Assembly: GCA_947305585.1 (NCBI GenBank)
Contig: CAMZDY010000010.1
Location: 1-22,144 of the forward strand
Reading direction: 5' to 3'
DNA: 22,144 bases
DNA from: an uncultured Verrucomicrobiota bacterium
Lineage (GTDB): Bacteria > Verrucomicrobiota > Kiritimatiellia > RFP12 > UBA1067
Part shown: positions 11,391-21,247 of the stretch, in pieces
Numbering within the stretch: the first letter of the stretch is position 1
Layout: every line of letters starts with the position of its first letter
Notes under the pieces: model-generated
What the model saw: only the letters and a program-made list of their open reading frames with translations
Database searches by the model: none
Told to the model about the DNA's origin: nothing
Translations under genes and position numbers: made by a program

Positions 11391-12959
11391 TCAACCTTTC
11401 CTCCGTCCGGACCGCCGAAGCGACTTGAGTTCCTGGCGCATCGTAAGAAACACCAGCAGAAAATATACCGCTCCTCCCGTCGCAATCAAAATCCCGAGCC
11501 GCACCAAAGCCGGGATTCCGGACAGATGCGGCTGTAGCGCCATGAGCACCAGCGCCATGGCCAGCGCGGACGCGAACATCTTGCATAGAGGCAGGACTAT
11601 CGAGGTAAGCCCCGTGCGTCCATTGCGCCGCTTGGCCTTGATCACCAGCAATGCCGCACCCACGAACGCGCAAACTACCGTACTCGCCGCCAAGCCCACG
11701 TGACGCCACTCCTCCGGCAGCAGCACCACCGCGAGAATGTTCAAGGCGGCGTTCACCACCACCGTCACCACCGACACCTTGAGCGGGGTTTTCATGTCGT
11801 TCTGCGCCTGGAACCAAGGCACCATCGACTTCTGGAATCCGTAGAAGCCGAGTCCCAGCACGTATACGGCCAAGGCCCGGCTGACGCGGACCGTGGCCAG
11901 GGAATCGAAACTGCCGCCCTGATAGATGACCTCGGTTATGAGTCCGGAAAGCGCGAACATGCCCAAGGCGGCGGGAATCATGACGAGCATCATCGACTTC
12001 ACCGATGCGCAAAGCGCGCCGCGGGCATCCTCCACTTCGCCTTTGGCGAAAAGTCCCGCGAACGTCGGCAAAAGTACGGTGCCGAACGCCACCCCGATTA
12101 TCCCCAGGGGAAGATCCATCAACCGTTCGGCGTAGCCGATGACGCCGGCGGCCCAAGGCGAGGCCTTCTGCGCCAAGATCTGGTCGAGCATGTAGTTGAT
12201 CTGCACCGCGCCGCCGCCCAAAGCCGCCACGCCCAGATTCTTCCACACGAGAATCGTTTTAGGATCCTTCCAGCCCTTGAAGGTGGGGAGGGGCGAGACC
12301 CCGGCCACGTGCATGCGCCAGAACAGGAACGCCATCTGCAAGGCGCCCGCCACCAGAATGGCCATCGACACGCGGTGGATGCGCTGGTCGAGCCGCATCT
12401 CCGGGAAGAAACTGATCCAGACGAGAATGCCGATCCAGCAGAAATTGAGGAGGCACGGCATGAAACTCGCGGCCTTGAAGCGCCCCAGCGAATTGAGGAC
12501 GCCCATGCCGAACGCGGCGCCGCAGATGAAAATCATGTAGGGAAGGAGCGTCTTCACGAGCCGGATGGTAAGCTTGAGGCGCACCATGTCGTTGAGTCCC
12601 AATTCGGCGCGGAACTTGACGATCGTCTCCAGCACGCCCATCGACAAAAGCACCATCGACCCCAGCATCAGCAGCACCATCGTCATGACGGCCCGGGCCA
12701 ATTTCGTGGCCTTCTCCAGCGATTCGCATTCCGCCTCGCCTTTGAAAACCGGCACGAAGGCGGCGGTAAGCGCACCTTCGCCGAACAGCTTGCGCGCCAT
12801 GTTCGGGATGGCGAAGGCCAGCGTGAACGCGCTCTGCTCCATGCCGGCGCCGATCAGCCGGCTCTGGAACATCTCCCGCACGAGCCCCAAGACGCGGGAA
12901 AGCGCGGTGAAAGCCCCCACCGTGAAAGTGTTCTTGAGGATGTCTTTCGTGCGCTTCAT
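11391..12959 (-). CDS. murJ: Lipid II flippase MurJ
   Basis: 522 residues, the family length, with about 14 membrane segments. MurJ moves lipid II across the inner membrane for peptidoglycan synthesis. Typical stretches are LSRVLGLVREM (20-30), AFAIPNMARKLFGEGALTAAFVPVF (the classic P-N-x-x-R...EGA-x-x-AF-x-P pattern, about 48-72) and SMVPWFQAQNDMKTPLKVS in the second half. The ATG at 12959 overlaps the lpxK stop as ATGA, without a separate strong Shine-Dalgarno, so translation probably depends on coupling. It sits with mrdA, rodA and murI in one operon. Confidence 0.95.
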   Translation of the reverse strand: MKRTKDILKNTFTVGAFTALSRVLGLVREMFQSRLIGAGMEQSAFTLAFAIPNMARKLFGEGALTAAFVPVFKGEAECESLEKATKLARAVMTMVLLMLGSMVLLSMGVLETIVKFRAELGLNDMVRLKLTIRLVKTLLPYMIFICGAAFGMGVLNSLGRFKAASFMPCLLNFCWIGILVWISFFPEMRLDQRIHRVSMAILVAGALQMAFLFWRMHVAGVSPLPTFKGWKDPKTILVWKNLGVAALGGGAVQINYMLDQILAQKASPWAAGVIGYAERLMDLPLGIIGVAFGTVLLPTFAGLFAKGEVEDARGALCASVKSMMLVMIPAALGMFALSGLITEVIYQGGSFDSLATVRVSRALAVYVLGLGFYGFQKSMVPWFQAQNDMKTPLKVSVVTVVVNAALNILAVVLLPEEWRHVGLAASTVVCAFVGAALLVIKAKRRNGRTGLTSIVLPLCKMFASALAMALVLMALQPHLSGIPALVRLGILIATGGAVYFLLVFLTMRQELKSLRRSGRRKG

Positions 12960-14131
12960 GCGTTTTTGCGGAAACAGATGCGATTGATGATGTCCTTGAA
13001 GCTCTCATGCCCGGCCAGGATCTCGATGGCGATGCGCAGATACAGGCATTTGACCGGAGAGGTTTCAAACCGGGGGAACCGCACCGCATCCTTCTCGGTG
13101 GTCACGAGCGCGTCCGCGCCCATGTCGGCGGTACGGTTGAGCGCGTAGAGGATCTCCGACGAATCGTAGCGGTGATGGTCGGCATAGCGGTCGCACCAGA
13201 CCACCTTGGAGCCCATGTGCCGGAGGCTGTTCTCGAAGCCCTTGGGCGAAGCGATGCCGGAAAGCGTGCACACGGTTTTGCCGTCCAGCCATCCGAGCGG
13301 ATATTCCTCGCGGCTCCAGACGTCGCGCAGCAGCCGCGGCGTGTGGTTGCACTCCACGATTTCCGCCGTCCGGTTGTATTTGCGGATTTCTTCTTTGACG
13401 GCGGAAACGTCGCCCCGGCATTTGGTGAGAAATATGATGTCGGCGCGCTTGAGATGCCTGGCCGGTTCGCGCAGCACCCCGCGCGGCAGCATGTGGCCGT
13501 TGCCGAAAGGATTGGTGGAATCCACCAGCACCACCTCGATCGAATGCTTGAGCTTCTGGTACTGGAAGCCGTCGTCTAGGATGATGGTGTCGCACCCGAG
13601 CCGCTTGATCGCGTAGCGTCCGGCCTTGACCCGGTTGCGGTCCACCAGCACCGCCACGCCGGGCAGGTTGGACGCCAGCATGTAGGGTTCGTCGCCGCCG
13701 ACGGCAGAATCGAGCAGCACCCGCCTGCCGTCGCTCACCACCAGAGGCGGATCGATGACCTGGGTGAACATCCGGCGGTACCAAGGCGCCTCTTTGCGAC
13801 GGTACCCGCGCGAGAGGATGGCCACCTTGCGCCCCGCCTCGCAGAGCGTGCGGGCGAAGATTTCCGTAACGGGCGTCTTGCCGGTGCCCCCGGCGGTGAC
13901 GTTGCCGATGCTGATCACCTGGATGCCGAGCGGGAAGCGGCGCATGATGCCGGAATTGTAGAGGAAATACCGGAACGCCACCACCGCCGCGAAGATGTGG
14001 CTGACGCCCTTCAGGAGCGCCAGCAGCAAAACGATGCCGGCCGGCTGGTTTTCATCCGAGCCCTTTTCCTGGATGAGCTTCACGAGGTAGCTCTCCAGGC
14101 GTTCGATACCGGTCTGTCGCGGTTTGCGCAT
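12956..14131 (-). CDS. lpxK: Tetraacyldisaccharide 4'-kinase
   Basis: 391 residues. LpxK phosphorylates the 4' position of the lipid A precursor at the inner membrane. An N-terminal amphipathic/membrane segment (33-58) precedes the P-loop GNVTAGGTGKTP (76-87). GDEPYML (146-152), LDDGFQ (185-190) and LPRGVLREP (215-223) are the remaining family motifs. It is about 60 residues longer than E. coli LpxK, mostly in the N-terminal 30 residues and the C-terminus. The start ATG at 14131 shares one base with the lptD stop (TGATG). Together with lptD it shows the organism makes lipid A based LPS. Confidence 0.95.
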   Translation of the reverse strand: MRKPRQTGIERLESYLVKLIQEKGSDENQPAGIVLLLALLKGVSHIFAAVVAFRYFLYNSGIMRRFPLGIQVISIGNVTAGGTGKTPVTEIFARTLCEAGRKVAILSRGYRRKEAPWYRRMFTQVIDPPLVVSDGRRVLLDSAVGGDEPYMLASNLPGVAVLVDRNRVKAGRYAIKRLGCDTIILDDGFQYQKLKHSIEVVLVDSTNPFGNGHMLPRGVLREPARHLKRADIIFLTKCRGDVSAVKEEIRKYNRTAEIVECNHTPRLLRDVWSREEYPLGWLDGKTVCTLSGIASPKGFENSLRHMGSKVVWCDRYADHHRYDSSEILYALNRTADMGADALVTTEKDAVRFPRFETSPVKCLYLRIAIEILAGHESFKDIINRICFRKNA

Positions 14132-16353
14132 CAGTACTTCAAGGCATCGCCCATTTCGGGACCGAGCGCACGGAGATAGATGAAGAAGCCCAGCTTCCAG
14201 TCTTCCTCGTACTTGGAGCCGTCGATGCGGGTGAACTCGTTGTCGTAGGCGAGGATGAAGCGGAAGCCGAGGCAGTCGGTGCGGTAGTCGATCCAGGTCC
14301 CCACGCCTTCGAACTCGTGTTCGTCCAGGCTCCACTGCACGTACGGGCTGTAGACGATGGTGTCCGTGATTAGCTCATGCTCGTAGCCCACTTTGAGCAG
14401 GCTGAACGACACCCAGTTGAAGCTCTCGTTCCGCATGGCCGCGGTCTTGGGCGACGAGGCGTAGTCCCACCAGCGATGGTCGCGATGCGAAAGCCGCACG
14501 TAGTAGTTGAACCTGCGGTTGAGCGCCTGGCGCCATTCCACATCGGCCATGGCCACCGTGTTGTTCTCCATGTCGTACTCGGCCCACAGTCCGAGCATCG
14601 TATCTTCGGACGGCATCCAGCGCGTACGCACACCGGGCATGACCGTGAAGCCGTGCTTCCCGTAGTTGGACCGCCCGTTCTTCGCCAGGCGGTGGTACTT
14701 GTCGGTGCCGTTCCATTCGGTGGAGCCGAACTGCATGGCGGCGTAGACGTCGAAGTCGAATACCGTGCGCAGATTGCCGCGGTCGTCGAGCTTGCGGAAG
14801 AGTTTGCGCACGCCGGGGGTGATGCCGTAGTAGGAGTAGGGCAGGTTGCGGCCGCGTCCGGCGAACTGGTCGAGCCAGTCGCTGGAGGCGTCGATCGAGT
14901 CGAAGACGTAAAGCCGTTTGCCGTCGGAGATGCCGCTGATCCAGGCATTCTGCAACAGCACGTCGGTGTAAGGCTCGATCACGCTCTGCCATTCGTCGTC
15001 CATCCAGGCGGTACCGCGCGCCGAAAAGGTGGTTCCGACCTCGAAGATGGACCTGAACGCGTCGTTGCCGGTCTTGCCCGCCTTGCCGAAATAGGCCATG
15101 TCCGTATGCTCGAGTCCGGTATCGTTGTAGAACGTGCCGTGATAGGCGAGGCGCGGCACCACGCTCAAGACGTCCCAGAACTTCATCGGGTAGCTCAGGC
15201 GATGGTAGGTGTCGAACCGGAAAGTGCCGTAAGTGGCCCAATAGCCCGGAGTGTAGGCAAACGGGTTGTTTACGGCGCCCTTGCCGTAGATGGCGGGGTT
15301 GCGCCGGAGATAGCCGATCTTGCTCTGCGATTCGTAGATCCAGCCCGTCGAGAACACCGGCATGGGATTGATATCGAGATAATACTCCGGCAGGCGTCCG
15401 GTGGAGGCGTAGAAGTCGTTGAGCCGGCCGTAGATGCTCACCCCCATCGCCCACTCGTTCTCCAGATGCTCCCACGCAATCTCGTTTTCGGTGCTGCTGG
15501 AGAACTTGGTGTTGATGCCGAGGAGCGAATCGCGCAGGAAGTCGTATTCGAAATAGGAATCGCTCAAATACCTGCCGTGCATCCGCAGCGTGTCGCGTTC
15601 GGTCACGTCCCAATAGTGGTCGAACTCGAGCGCGTAGCGGTTGCGGTCCACCTCGCTGCCCCAGTTGTTGTAGTTGAACTTGGAAGCGTCTTCGGCATGG
15701 CGATTGTGGCGGTCGGCGTCCATATCATGCGCATAGTAGGCTTTGAAATAACCCTTGCCGTATTCGCCGAGCCGCCAACCGAAAGTCTGTCCGAGCGCGG
15801 CACCGTTGCGGGTGCGCAGATCGAGACGCGACGATCCCCTCAGCGAATAGGCGTCAGGCGCGCCGGTACGGTCGCCCGCAATGTGGTAGACGTACTTGGT
15901 AAGGAGATACCCGCCCCACTTGCTGGTGTAACCGGGCATCATGCGAAGACCCTCGATCTCGCCGATCGGATAGTACCAGTAGGGAACCCACAACAGCGGC
16001 AGACCGAACATCCGGAGCGTCTGGTTGCGTCCCTTGATGTACTTGCCGTCGAGGTATTCGGCCTCGCCGGTCATGCTCCAGTGGAGGTGTTCGGTGTCGT
16101 TGGTGCAGGTGGTGACCACGGTCGGGAATCCGAAGGTGGTCTTGTCGCCGTCCTTGGCGACCGACTCGGACAAAAGCCGGTAGGGATGGCACGCCACGTC
16201 CACCTTGCCGGTGGCGGCGAACGACTCGCTGCGGTGGTCCGCGACGATGTCGTCGGCGGCAACCTTGAGATTGCCGGAAGTCTGGACTTCCATGGCGAAC
16301 GCGGCGTTGAGCGCCGCCGCCACGAATGCGCTATAGATATATGGTTTTTTCAT
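14131..16353 (-). CDS. lptD: LPS-assembly outer-membrane protein LptD
   Basis: 740 residues. A signal peptide (1-20, cut after AFA) leads into an OstA/LptA-like N-terminal domain (about 22-110) with SGNLKVAADDIVAD and the TTCTNDTEHLHW stretch, then YLDGKYIKGRNQTLRMFGLPLLWVPY and a long beta-barrel rich in aromatic residues ending in Tyr. LptD with LptE inserts LPS into the outer leaflet. Cysteines at 55, 83 and 694 could form the disulfides known in E. coli LptD between N-terminal domain and barrel, though their spacing differs. The ATG at 16353 overlaps the rng stop as ATGA. No lptE candidate is visible here. Confidence 0.9.
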   Translation of the reverse strand: MKKPYIYSAFVAAALNAAFAMEVQTSGNLKVAADDIVADHRSESFAATGKVDVACHPYRLLSESVAKDGDKTTFGFPTVVTTCTNDTEHLHWSMTGEAEYLDGKYIKGRNQTLRMFGLPLLWVPYWYYPIGEIEGLRMMPGYTSKWGGYLLTKYVYHIAGDRTGAPDAYSLRGSSRLDLRTRNGAALGQTFGWRLGEYGKGYFKAYYAHDMDADRHNRHAEDASKFNYNNWGSEVDRNRYALEFDHYWDVTERDTLRMHGRYLSDSYFEYDFLRDSLLGINTKFSSSTENEIAWEHLENEWAMGVSIYGRLNDFYASTGRLPEYYLDINPMPVFSTGWIYESQSKIGYLRRNPAIYGKGAVNNPFAYTPGYWATYGTFRFDTYHRLSYPMKFWDVLSVVPRLAYHGTFYNDTGLEHTDMAYFGKAGKTGNDAFRSIFEVGTTFSARGTAWMDDEWQSVIEPYTDVLLQNAWISGISDGKRLYVFDSIDASSDWLDQFAGRGRNLPYSYYGITPGVRKLFRKLDDRGNLRTVFDFDVYAAMQFGSTEWNGTDKYHRLAKNGRSNYGKHGFTVMPGVRTRWMPSEDTMLGLWAEYDMENNTVAMADVEWRQALNRRFNYYVRLSHRDHRWWDYASSPKTAAMRNESFNWVSFSLLKVGYEHELITDTIVYSPYVQWSLDEHEFEGVGTWIDYRTDCLGFRFILAYDNEFTRIDGSKYEEDWKLGFFIYLRALGPEMGDALKY

Positions 16354-17936
16354 AGTTGCGAAAACAGTACTTGGGAGGTGCTGGCGTCGAGGATGGAAAA
16401 TGCTTCGGGATGGCGGTGTAGCTCCGAGACGAACGTGAGCCGGGTGTTGAACTCTTTCTGGAGGTCGGCCAGTATCTTGCCGTCCTCCGTTCTCAGGCGG
16501 TGCATCACCTGCGGAGCGATTACGATCTTGGGTTCGAACGGCTTCTTCTCCACTTCCGCCTTCCGCAACAGCGTCTTGAGCCGGCGCTGGATCTCGATGG
16601 AAATGGCCATGGGCGACTTGACCACCCCGTGTCCCTGGCAGTACGGACACTTGGAGGTGAGCATGGAGAGGATCGACTCCTCCTGGCGCTGACGCGACAT
16701 CTCCAACAGCCCCAATTCCGAAATGTTGAGCACGTTCGTCCGCGCCCGGTCGCGCCGCAACGCCTGCTTCAAGGCTTTGACCACCTGATTCTGGTGCTTG
16801 CGCGACTTCATGTCGATCAGGTCGAGGATCACGAGCCCTCCGATGTTACGGAGCCGGAGCTGCCGCGCCACTTCCTCCACCGCCTCCAGATTGACTTCGA
16901 GGATGGCCTCTTCCTGGCTGCCGGTGCCCTTGTGGTGGCCGGTATTGACGTCCACCGCAATGAGCGCTTCGGTTTCGTCGATCACCAGATACCCGCCCGA
17001 CTTGAGCGGAACCTGGCGGGCAAACGCCTCATGGAGCTGGCGTTCGAGTCCGTAATGGTCGAAGATTCCCGTCATGCCTTCGAACCGGTGGATTTTCGAC
17101 CTGGCTCGACGCGAAATGCGCGAACACACCTCGCGCATGCTGTTGAAGCTTGCCTCGTCGTCGATCACGATGCCGTCCACGTCCTCGGTCAGCCAGTCGC
17201 GCACCACGCGTTCGCAAAGGTCGGGCTCCTGGAAGATGCAGCAGGGCGTGCGCAGATTCTTGATGTTGCCCTGCATCTCGTTCCAGACGCTGAGCAGATT
17301 CCTGAGGTCGTGGGCGAAAGCCTTGGCGCTGGCGCCCTGCCCCACCGTCCGCACCACAAGCCCCACGTTCTCCGGCAACGGCAAGCGGTCCAGGATCTGC
17401 TTGAGCCGTTTGCGCTCTGCGGCGTCGCCGATCTTCTTGGAAACGCCGCGGACCTTCGTGCCCGGCATCATCACGAGATACCGGCCGGGGATCGACAGGT
17501 TGGCGGTGATGCGCGGCCCCTTGGTGGAGATGGGTCCCTTCGTGACCTGGACGATGATCTCGCTTCCCGGCGGAAACCGCTTGGCGATCTCCTCGTTGGA
17601 GAGCCGGCTCTGCTTGTTCTTGTTCCGGCCGCCCTTGTTGCGGCCGTCGTCATCGTCGTCCATGAGCGCATCCACGTCCGGCACCATATCCCAATAGTGC
17701 AAGAACGCGTTCTTCTTGAGCCCGATATCCACGAACGCCGCCTGCAGATCGTTCTCGAGATTCTGGATCCGCCCCTTGAACACGCTGCCTACGAGCCGCT
17801 CGGATTCGTCATGCTCCACCATGAACTCCTCCAACCGGCCGTTTTCCACCACCGCGACCCGCGTTTCCAGCTCCTCCACGTTGATGATGATCTCGCGCTT
17901 CATTTTCGAGCGCTTAAGCCATCCGAACAGATTCAT
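16350..17936 (-). CDS. rng: Ribonuclease G/E family endoribonuclease
   Basis: 528 residues, the size of RNase G without the long RNase E scaffold tail. An S1-like RNA-binding region (about 13-145) is interrupted by an Asp-rich then Asn/Lys-rich loop (92-110). The catalytic domain has AVDVNTG (D329) and LDLIDMKS (D372/D375), the acidic residues that bind the metal. CPYCQGHG (430-437) is the zinc link. It matures rRNA and turns over mRNA. ATG 17936 is chosen because it overlaps the rodA stop as ATGA; ATG 17903 (MKREIIINV) is the more usual family start and is possible. The link to mre genes is also seen in E. coli, where rng lies after mreBCD. Confidence 0.94.
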   Translation of the reverse strand: MNLFGWLKRSKMKREIIINVEELETRVAVVENGRLEEFMVEHDESERLVGSVFKGRIQNLENDLQAAFVDIGLKKNAFLHYWDMVPDVDALMDDDDDGRNKGGRNKNKQSRLSNEEIAKRFPPGSEIIVQVTKGPISTKGPRITANLSIPGRYLVMMPGTKVRGVSKKIGDAAERKRLKQILDRLPLPENVGLVVRTVGQGASAKAFAHDLRNLLSVWNEMQGNIKNLRTPCCIFQEPDLCERVVRDWLTEDVDGIVIDDEASFNSMREVCSRISRRARSKIHRFEGMTGIFDHYGLERQLHEAFARQVPLKSGGYLVIDETEALIAVDVNTGHHKGTGSQEEAILEVNLEAVEEVARQLRLRNIGGLVILDLIDMKSRKHQNQVVKALKQALRRDRARTNVLNISELGLLEMSRQRQEESILSMLTSKCPYCQGHGVVKSPMAISIEIQRRLKTLLRKAEVEKKPFEPKIVIAPQVMHRLRTEDGKILADLQKEFNTRLTFVSELHRHPEAFSILDASTSQVLFSQL

Positions 17937-19084
17937 TTGCCAACCTCTCTGTGTGTCGCCACACTTTGTACCATCCCCAAGGCAGCCATCACCGTCAACA
18001 GAAACGTTCGCCCCGAGGATATGAAAGGCAAGGGAAGCCCGGTTATCGGCACGAGCCCGATGCTCATGGCGATATTGACGTAAACATGCGCGAATACCAG
18101 CATGCTCACGCCCAGGGCCAGAGCCTCCCCCCTTTCGTCGTTTGAAGTGAATGCCGTCCACGCCCCCGGAACGACCAGCATTCCGAACAGCGCGAGCAGC
18201 GCCAAAGACCCGATAAATCCCGTCTCTTCCGCATAGACGCAGAAGATGAAGTCGTTCATCGAAATCGCCTGAGGCAGATACTTCAGATGGTTCGTCTCGC
18301 CCTTGCCGATTCCCTTGCCGGAGAATCCGCCCGAGCCGATCGATATCTTGGCCTGCCTCAAATTGTAGCCCGCCCCCAGAATATCCTCTTCCGGGAACAG
18401 GAAAACCTTCACGCGCTTGACCTGGTGGGCCTTAAGCGGCACCCACTTGAGGATGGCCGCGCGACGTTCCTCCGTGACACCCGGCTTTTCCGCCTCGTAC
18501 ACGGCCGCCATGACGGCGCTACCGCACAGCGCGATGACCGCCAGGATGACGAAGAGCCCCTTGCGCCAGATCCGGAGCGAAAACATCATGATCAGCACCG
18601 CCGGCACCAACGTGAGCGCGGTGCCCAGATCCGGCTCCGCCAGAATGAGCAAGAGCGGCACCCCCACCGCGATCCCCGTAAGCACGAAGCCGAGGAACCC
18701 GAACTCCCGGAACCTCCGGCCGAAGTTCGCGACGAACATGATGATGCAAAGCTTGCTCAACTCGCTAGGCTGGAAGAACCAGAGCCAACGCCGCCCGCCG
18801 TAGATCTTGGCCCCGAACGCCAGCACCGCCACCAGCAGCACCAAAGCGGTCCCGTACGCCGCCACGCTGCCATACTCCAGAATCTTGCGGTAGTCCGCGA
18901 TGCTGAGCGCCAGATAAACGACGAGCCCCAACATGGCGGTGGCAAGCGTCTGCTTCCACATGCCGTGAAAGACCGCTTCGCTCCGCGCGTTGCCGGCCGA
19001 CCAGATCGCCACCGTGCCGATCGCGATCAACGCCAGCATCGACGCGAACATGAGGTAGTTGAAGTTCTTGAAGTATCTAACCAT
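17933..19084 (-). CDS. rodA: Peptidoglycan glycosyltransferase RodA (SEDS)
   Basis: 383 residues with about ten membrane segments. SEDS hallmarks are WFFQPSELSKL (102-112) and AEPDLGTALTLVP (149-161), containing the conserved catalytic Asp (D152), and YLPQAISMNDFIFCVYAEETGF in the C-terminal half. RodA polymerises glycan strands with PBP2 in the elongasome. Its ATG lies inside the last codons of mrdA (8-base overlap), and its stop overlaps rng by 4 bases. Confidence 0.96.
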   Translation of the reverse strand: MVRYFKNFNYLMFASMLALIAIGTVAIWSAGNARSEAVFHGMWKQTLATAMLGLVVYLALSIADYRKILEYGSVAAYGTALVLLVAVLAFGAKIYGGRRWLWFFQPSELSKLCIIMFVANFGRRFREFGFLGFVLTGIAVGVPLLLILAEPDLGTALTLVPAVLIMMFSLRIWRKGLFVILAVIALCGSAVMAAVYEAEKPGVTEERRAAILKWVPLKAHQVKRVKVFLFPEEDILGAGYNLRQAKISIGSGGFSGKGIGKGETNHLKYLPQAISMNDFIFCVYAEETGFIGSLALLALFGMLVVPGAWTAFTSNDERGEALALGVSMLVFAHVYVNIAMSIGLVPITGLPLPFISSGRTFLLTVMAALGMVQSVATHREVGK

Positions 19085-20798
19085 TGAAGATGCTCCTCAG
19101 AACCGCCCCCACCTTGGGTGCCGTAGTGGACCCGCCCGAAACTCCGTATTCGACGACCATCGCCACCGCCACCGTGGGATTTTCGGCCGGAGCGTACGCG
19201 ATGAACCAGGTGTTCTTGCGCCGCGTATCTCCCTTGCCCACTTCCGCCGTGCCGGTTTTGCCCGCCACCTTCACGCCCACGCCTTCGCCGCCGGCCTTGC
19301 CGCTGCCGGACGAAACGACCAGTTCCATCCCCTCGCGCACTTTCGCTAGATCTTTCGCCGGAAACGGCAGTTTGGTCCGCGAAACCGGCTCGCCCGCCTT
19401 GATGCGCGGCGTCACCAGATAGCCAGTTCCCAACGCTCCGGCCACCCGCGCCATCTGAAGCGGAGAAACGAGCAGCATCGACTGCCCGATGCTCATCTGC
19501 GCCAGATCGCCCTGATACCACTTCTGCCCGTACTGCTTGCGCTTCCATTCGTCATCCGGCACCACCCCGGCCATATCCACTCCGAAGTCGATGCCCGTCT
19601 TGGCTCCAAGACCCATCGTCCGCGCAGTCGTGATGAGCGCGTTCGTGCCGGCCTCCATCCCCAGATTGCAGAAATACGGATTGCAGCTGTCGCGCAAAGC
19701 CGTCTTGAGGTTTTCGATCCCGTGTCCCCAAGTTCGCGCGCAATGGAGTTTCATCGTGCCCACCTCGTACACGCCGATGCACTCCAGTTCCGCCTCCGCC
19801 GGAATCCCCATGCTAAGTCCCGCCAGCGCCGTGATCGGCTTGAAGGTGGATCCGGGCGCATAGGCGCCGCCCGAAGCCCGGTTCAACAGCGGCTTTCTGC
19901 GATCGCCCGCCAGACTGTCGTACAGTTCCGACTTGAGGATCGGCACGAACTCATTGATATCGTAGTCGGGGGCGGACGCGAACGCCAGCACCTCCCCGTT
20001 CCTGGGATCCATCACCACGCATGCGCCGATGCATCCCTTGAGCTCCTGCTCCACCGCCCGCTGCACCTTGGCGTCCAGATTGAGCGTGAGATCGAGTCCG
20101 CGTCTGGCCACCTTGATCGTCGATTCCGACTGGGTGAACCCGCGCGCATCCACGATCAGGTTCTTCTCGCCGCTCACGCCGCGCAGGAAACTGTCGTAGT
20201 AATGCTCCACTCCGCTCCGGCCGCGCATTTCCCGGTCGCTGAAATTGAACTTCACGTCGCCCGCATTGAGGTCGCCCTCCGCCCTGCCCACATAGCCGAT
20301 GAGATGCGAAGCGAGCCGTCCCTGCGGATAGACCCGCTCCTCTGTTTCGGCGAGCGAAAACCCCTCGAGCTCCTGCTCGTGTTCGCAGAACCGCGCCAAC
20401 GCCTTTTCGTCGATATCCCGCCAGACCAAAAGCGGCATCGACAGTTTCTGGCGGATGTGACGTCTCACCGCCTTGTCCGACAGCGGATTTTCCAGTCCCA
20501 CTATCTTGCCGGTCCGGTCGATGGCCGCAATGATCTCCGCTTGGGTAGCCTCCCAGGTGCGCTTCTGGAATGGCGTTGTGCTCAAAACTATCCCGATCGA
20601 TTTCCGGTTGCCCGCCAGCAGCGTACCGTTCCGGTCGTAGATGCAACCGCGAGGCGCCGCCGTCTGCACCCGGCGCACCGACTGGCGCGCATTGGCGTAA
20701 TTGTACCCGGCCGACTCGTCGATCTGCACCTCTTTCAGATTCACCCCCAAAACGATGAATCCCAGCACGAAAACGATCATGGACACGATGCTCGTCAT
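19077..20798 (-). CDS. mrdA: Penicillin-binding protein 2 (class B transpeptidase)
   Basis: 573 residues. A single N-terminal membrane anchor (3-20) precedes the pedestal domain with RG-IYDRNG (50-58) and GYVGR, then the transpeptidase domain with S317-T-F-K320, S371-C-N373 and K514-T-G-T517. It cross-links peptidoglycan during elongation as RodA's partner. The ATG at 20798 overlaps the mreD stop as ATGA; upstream extension only reads through mreD. Overlap with rodA suggests equimolar synthesis of the two partners. Confidence 0.96.
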   Translation of the reverse strand: MTSIVSMIVFVLGFIVLGVNLKEVQIDESAGYNYANARQSVRRVQTAAPRGCIYDRNGTLLAGNRKSIGIVLSTTPFQKRTWEATQAEIIAAIDRTGKIVGLENPLSDKAVRRHIRQKLSMPLLVWRDIDEKALARFCEHEQELEGFSLAETEERVYPQGRLASHLIGYVGRAEGDLNAGDVKFNFSDREMRGRSGVEHYYDSFLRGVSGEKNLIVDARGFTQSESTIKVARRGLDLTLNLDAKVQRAVEQELKGCIGACVVMDPRNGEVLAFASAPDYDINEFVPILKSELYDSLAGDRRKPLLNRASGGAYAPGSTFKPITALAGLSMGIPAEAELECIGVYEVGTMKLHCARTWGHGIENLKTALRDSCNPYFCNLGMEAGTNALITTARTMGLGAKTGIDFGVDMAGVVPDDEWKRKQYGQKWYQGDLAQMSIGQSMLLVSPLQMARVAGALGTGYLVTPRIKAGEPVSRTKLPFPAKDLAKVREGMELVVSSGSGKAGGEGVGVKVAGKTGTAEVGKGDTRRKNTWFIAYAPAENPTVAVAMVVEYGVSGGSTTAPKVGAVLRSIFNG

Positions 20799-21247
20799 GC
20801 CGTAGCCGCCCTCCGCTCCAGCCACAAAAACACCGATCCAACGATAAACGACGTAGCCATGCCGACGGGAATCGACAGGAGAAACCGTCCGAACAGCGCG
20901 CCTGAAGCCAACGACGGAATCCACACCGCCAGCCACAGCTGATATGCCGGATACGCCACCAGCATCGTGAGCCCCCCCAGACGGGTCCACCTGGCCAATG
21001 CCGCCGCCCCCAGGAAATACAGCACGCTCGTCAGATACGGGAGCGACGCGAGGCTGTCTTCGAATCCGGCCGCCGCGACGGCATAAATGACCGCCACCGG
21101 CAAAGTTCCCCGGATCCCGTTCAGGATGGCCAACGCCAACAGCACCGGGAAGCCCACCCCGAACCATTTGGGAAGCATCTCCTCCAGCGCCGCCCCGAAT
21201 ATGAGCGTCGCCAACGACATCACCAGTATTGTCGCGTTAGTTTTCAC
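20795..21247 (-). CDS. mreD: Rod shape-determining protein MreD
   Basis: About 150 residues with five membrane segments, e.g. TLIFGAALEEMLP, FPVLLALAILNGIRG and FLLSIPVGMATSFIVGSVFLWLE. It is identified by position between mreC and mrdA and by topology, since MreD is poorly conserved. The frame has no early ATG. A GTG at 21247, inside the last codons of mreC (11-base overlap), gives MKTNATILVMSL; an ATG at 21220 would remove nine residues. It belongs to the MreBCD elongation complex in the inner membrane. Confidence 0.85.
   Translation of the reverse strand: MKTNATILVMSLATLIFGAALEEMLPKWFGVGFPVLLALAILNGIRGTLPVAVIYAVAAAGFEDSLASLPYLTSVLYFLGAAALARWTRLGGLTMLVAYPAYQLWLAVWIPSLASGALFGRFLLSIPVGMATSFIVGSVFLWLERRAATA

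Noticed and set aside
14377..16692. 771-residue plus-strand open frame
   Set aside because: It lies antisense to lptD and part of rng, shows no domain, and the minus-strand frame is a clear LptD.
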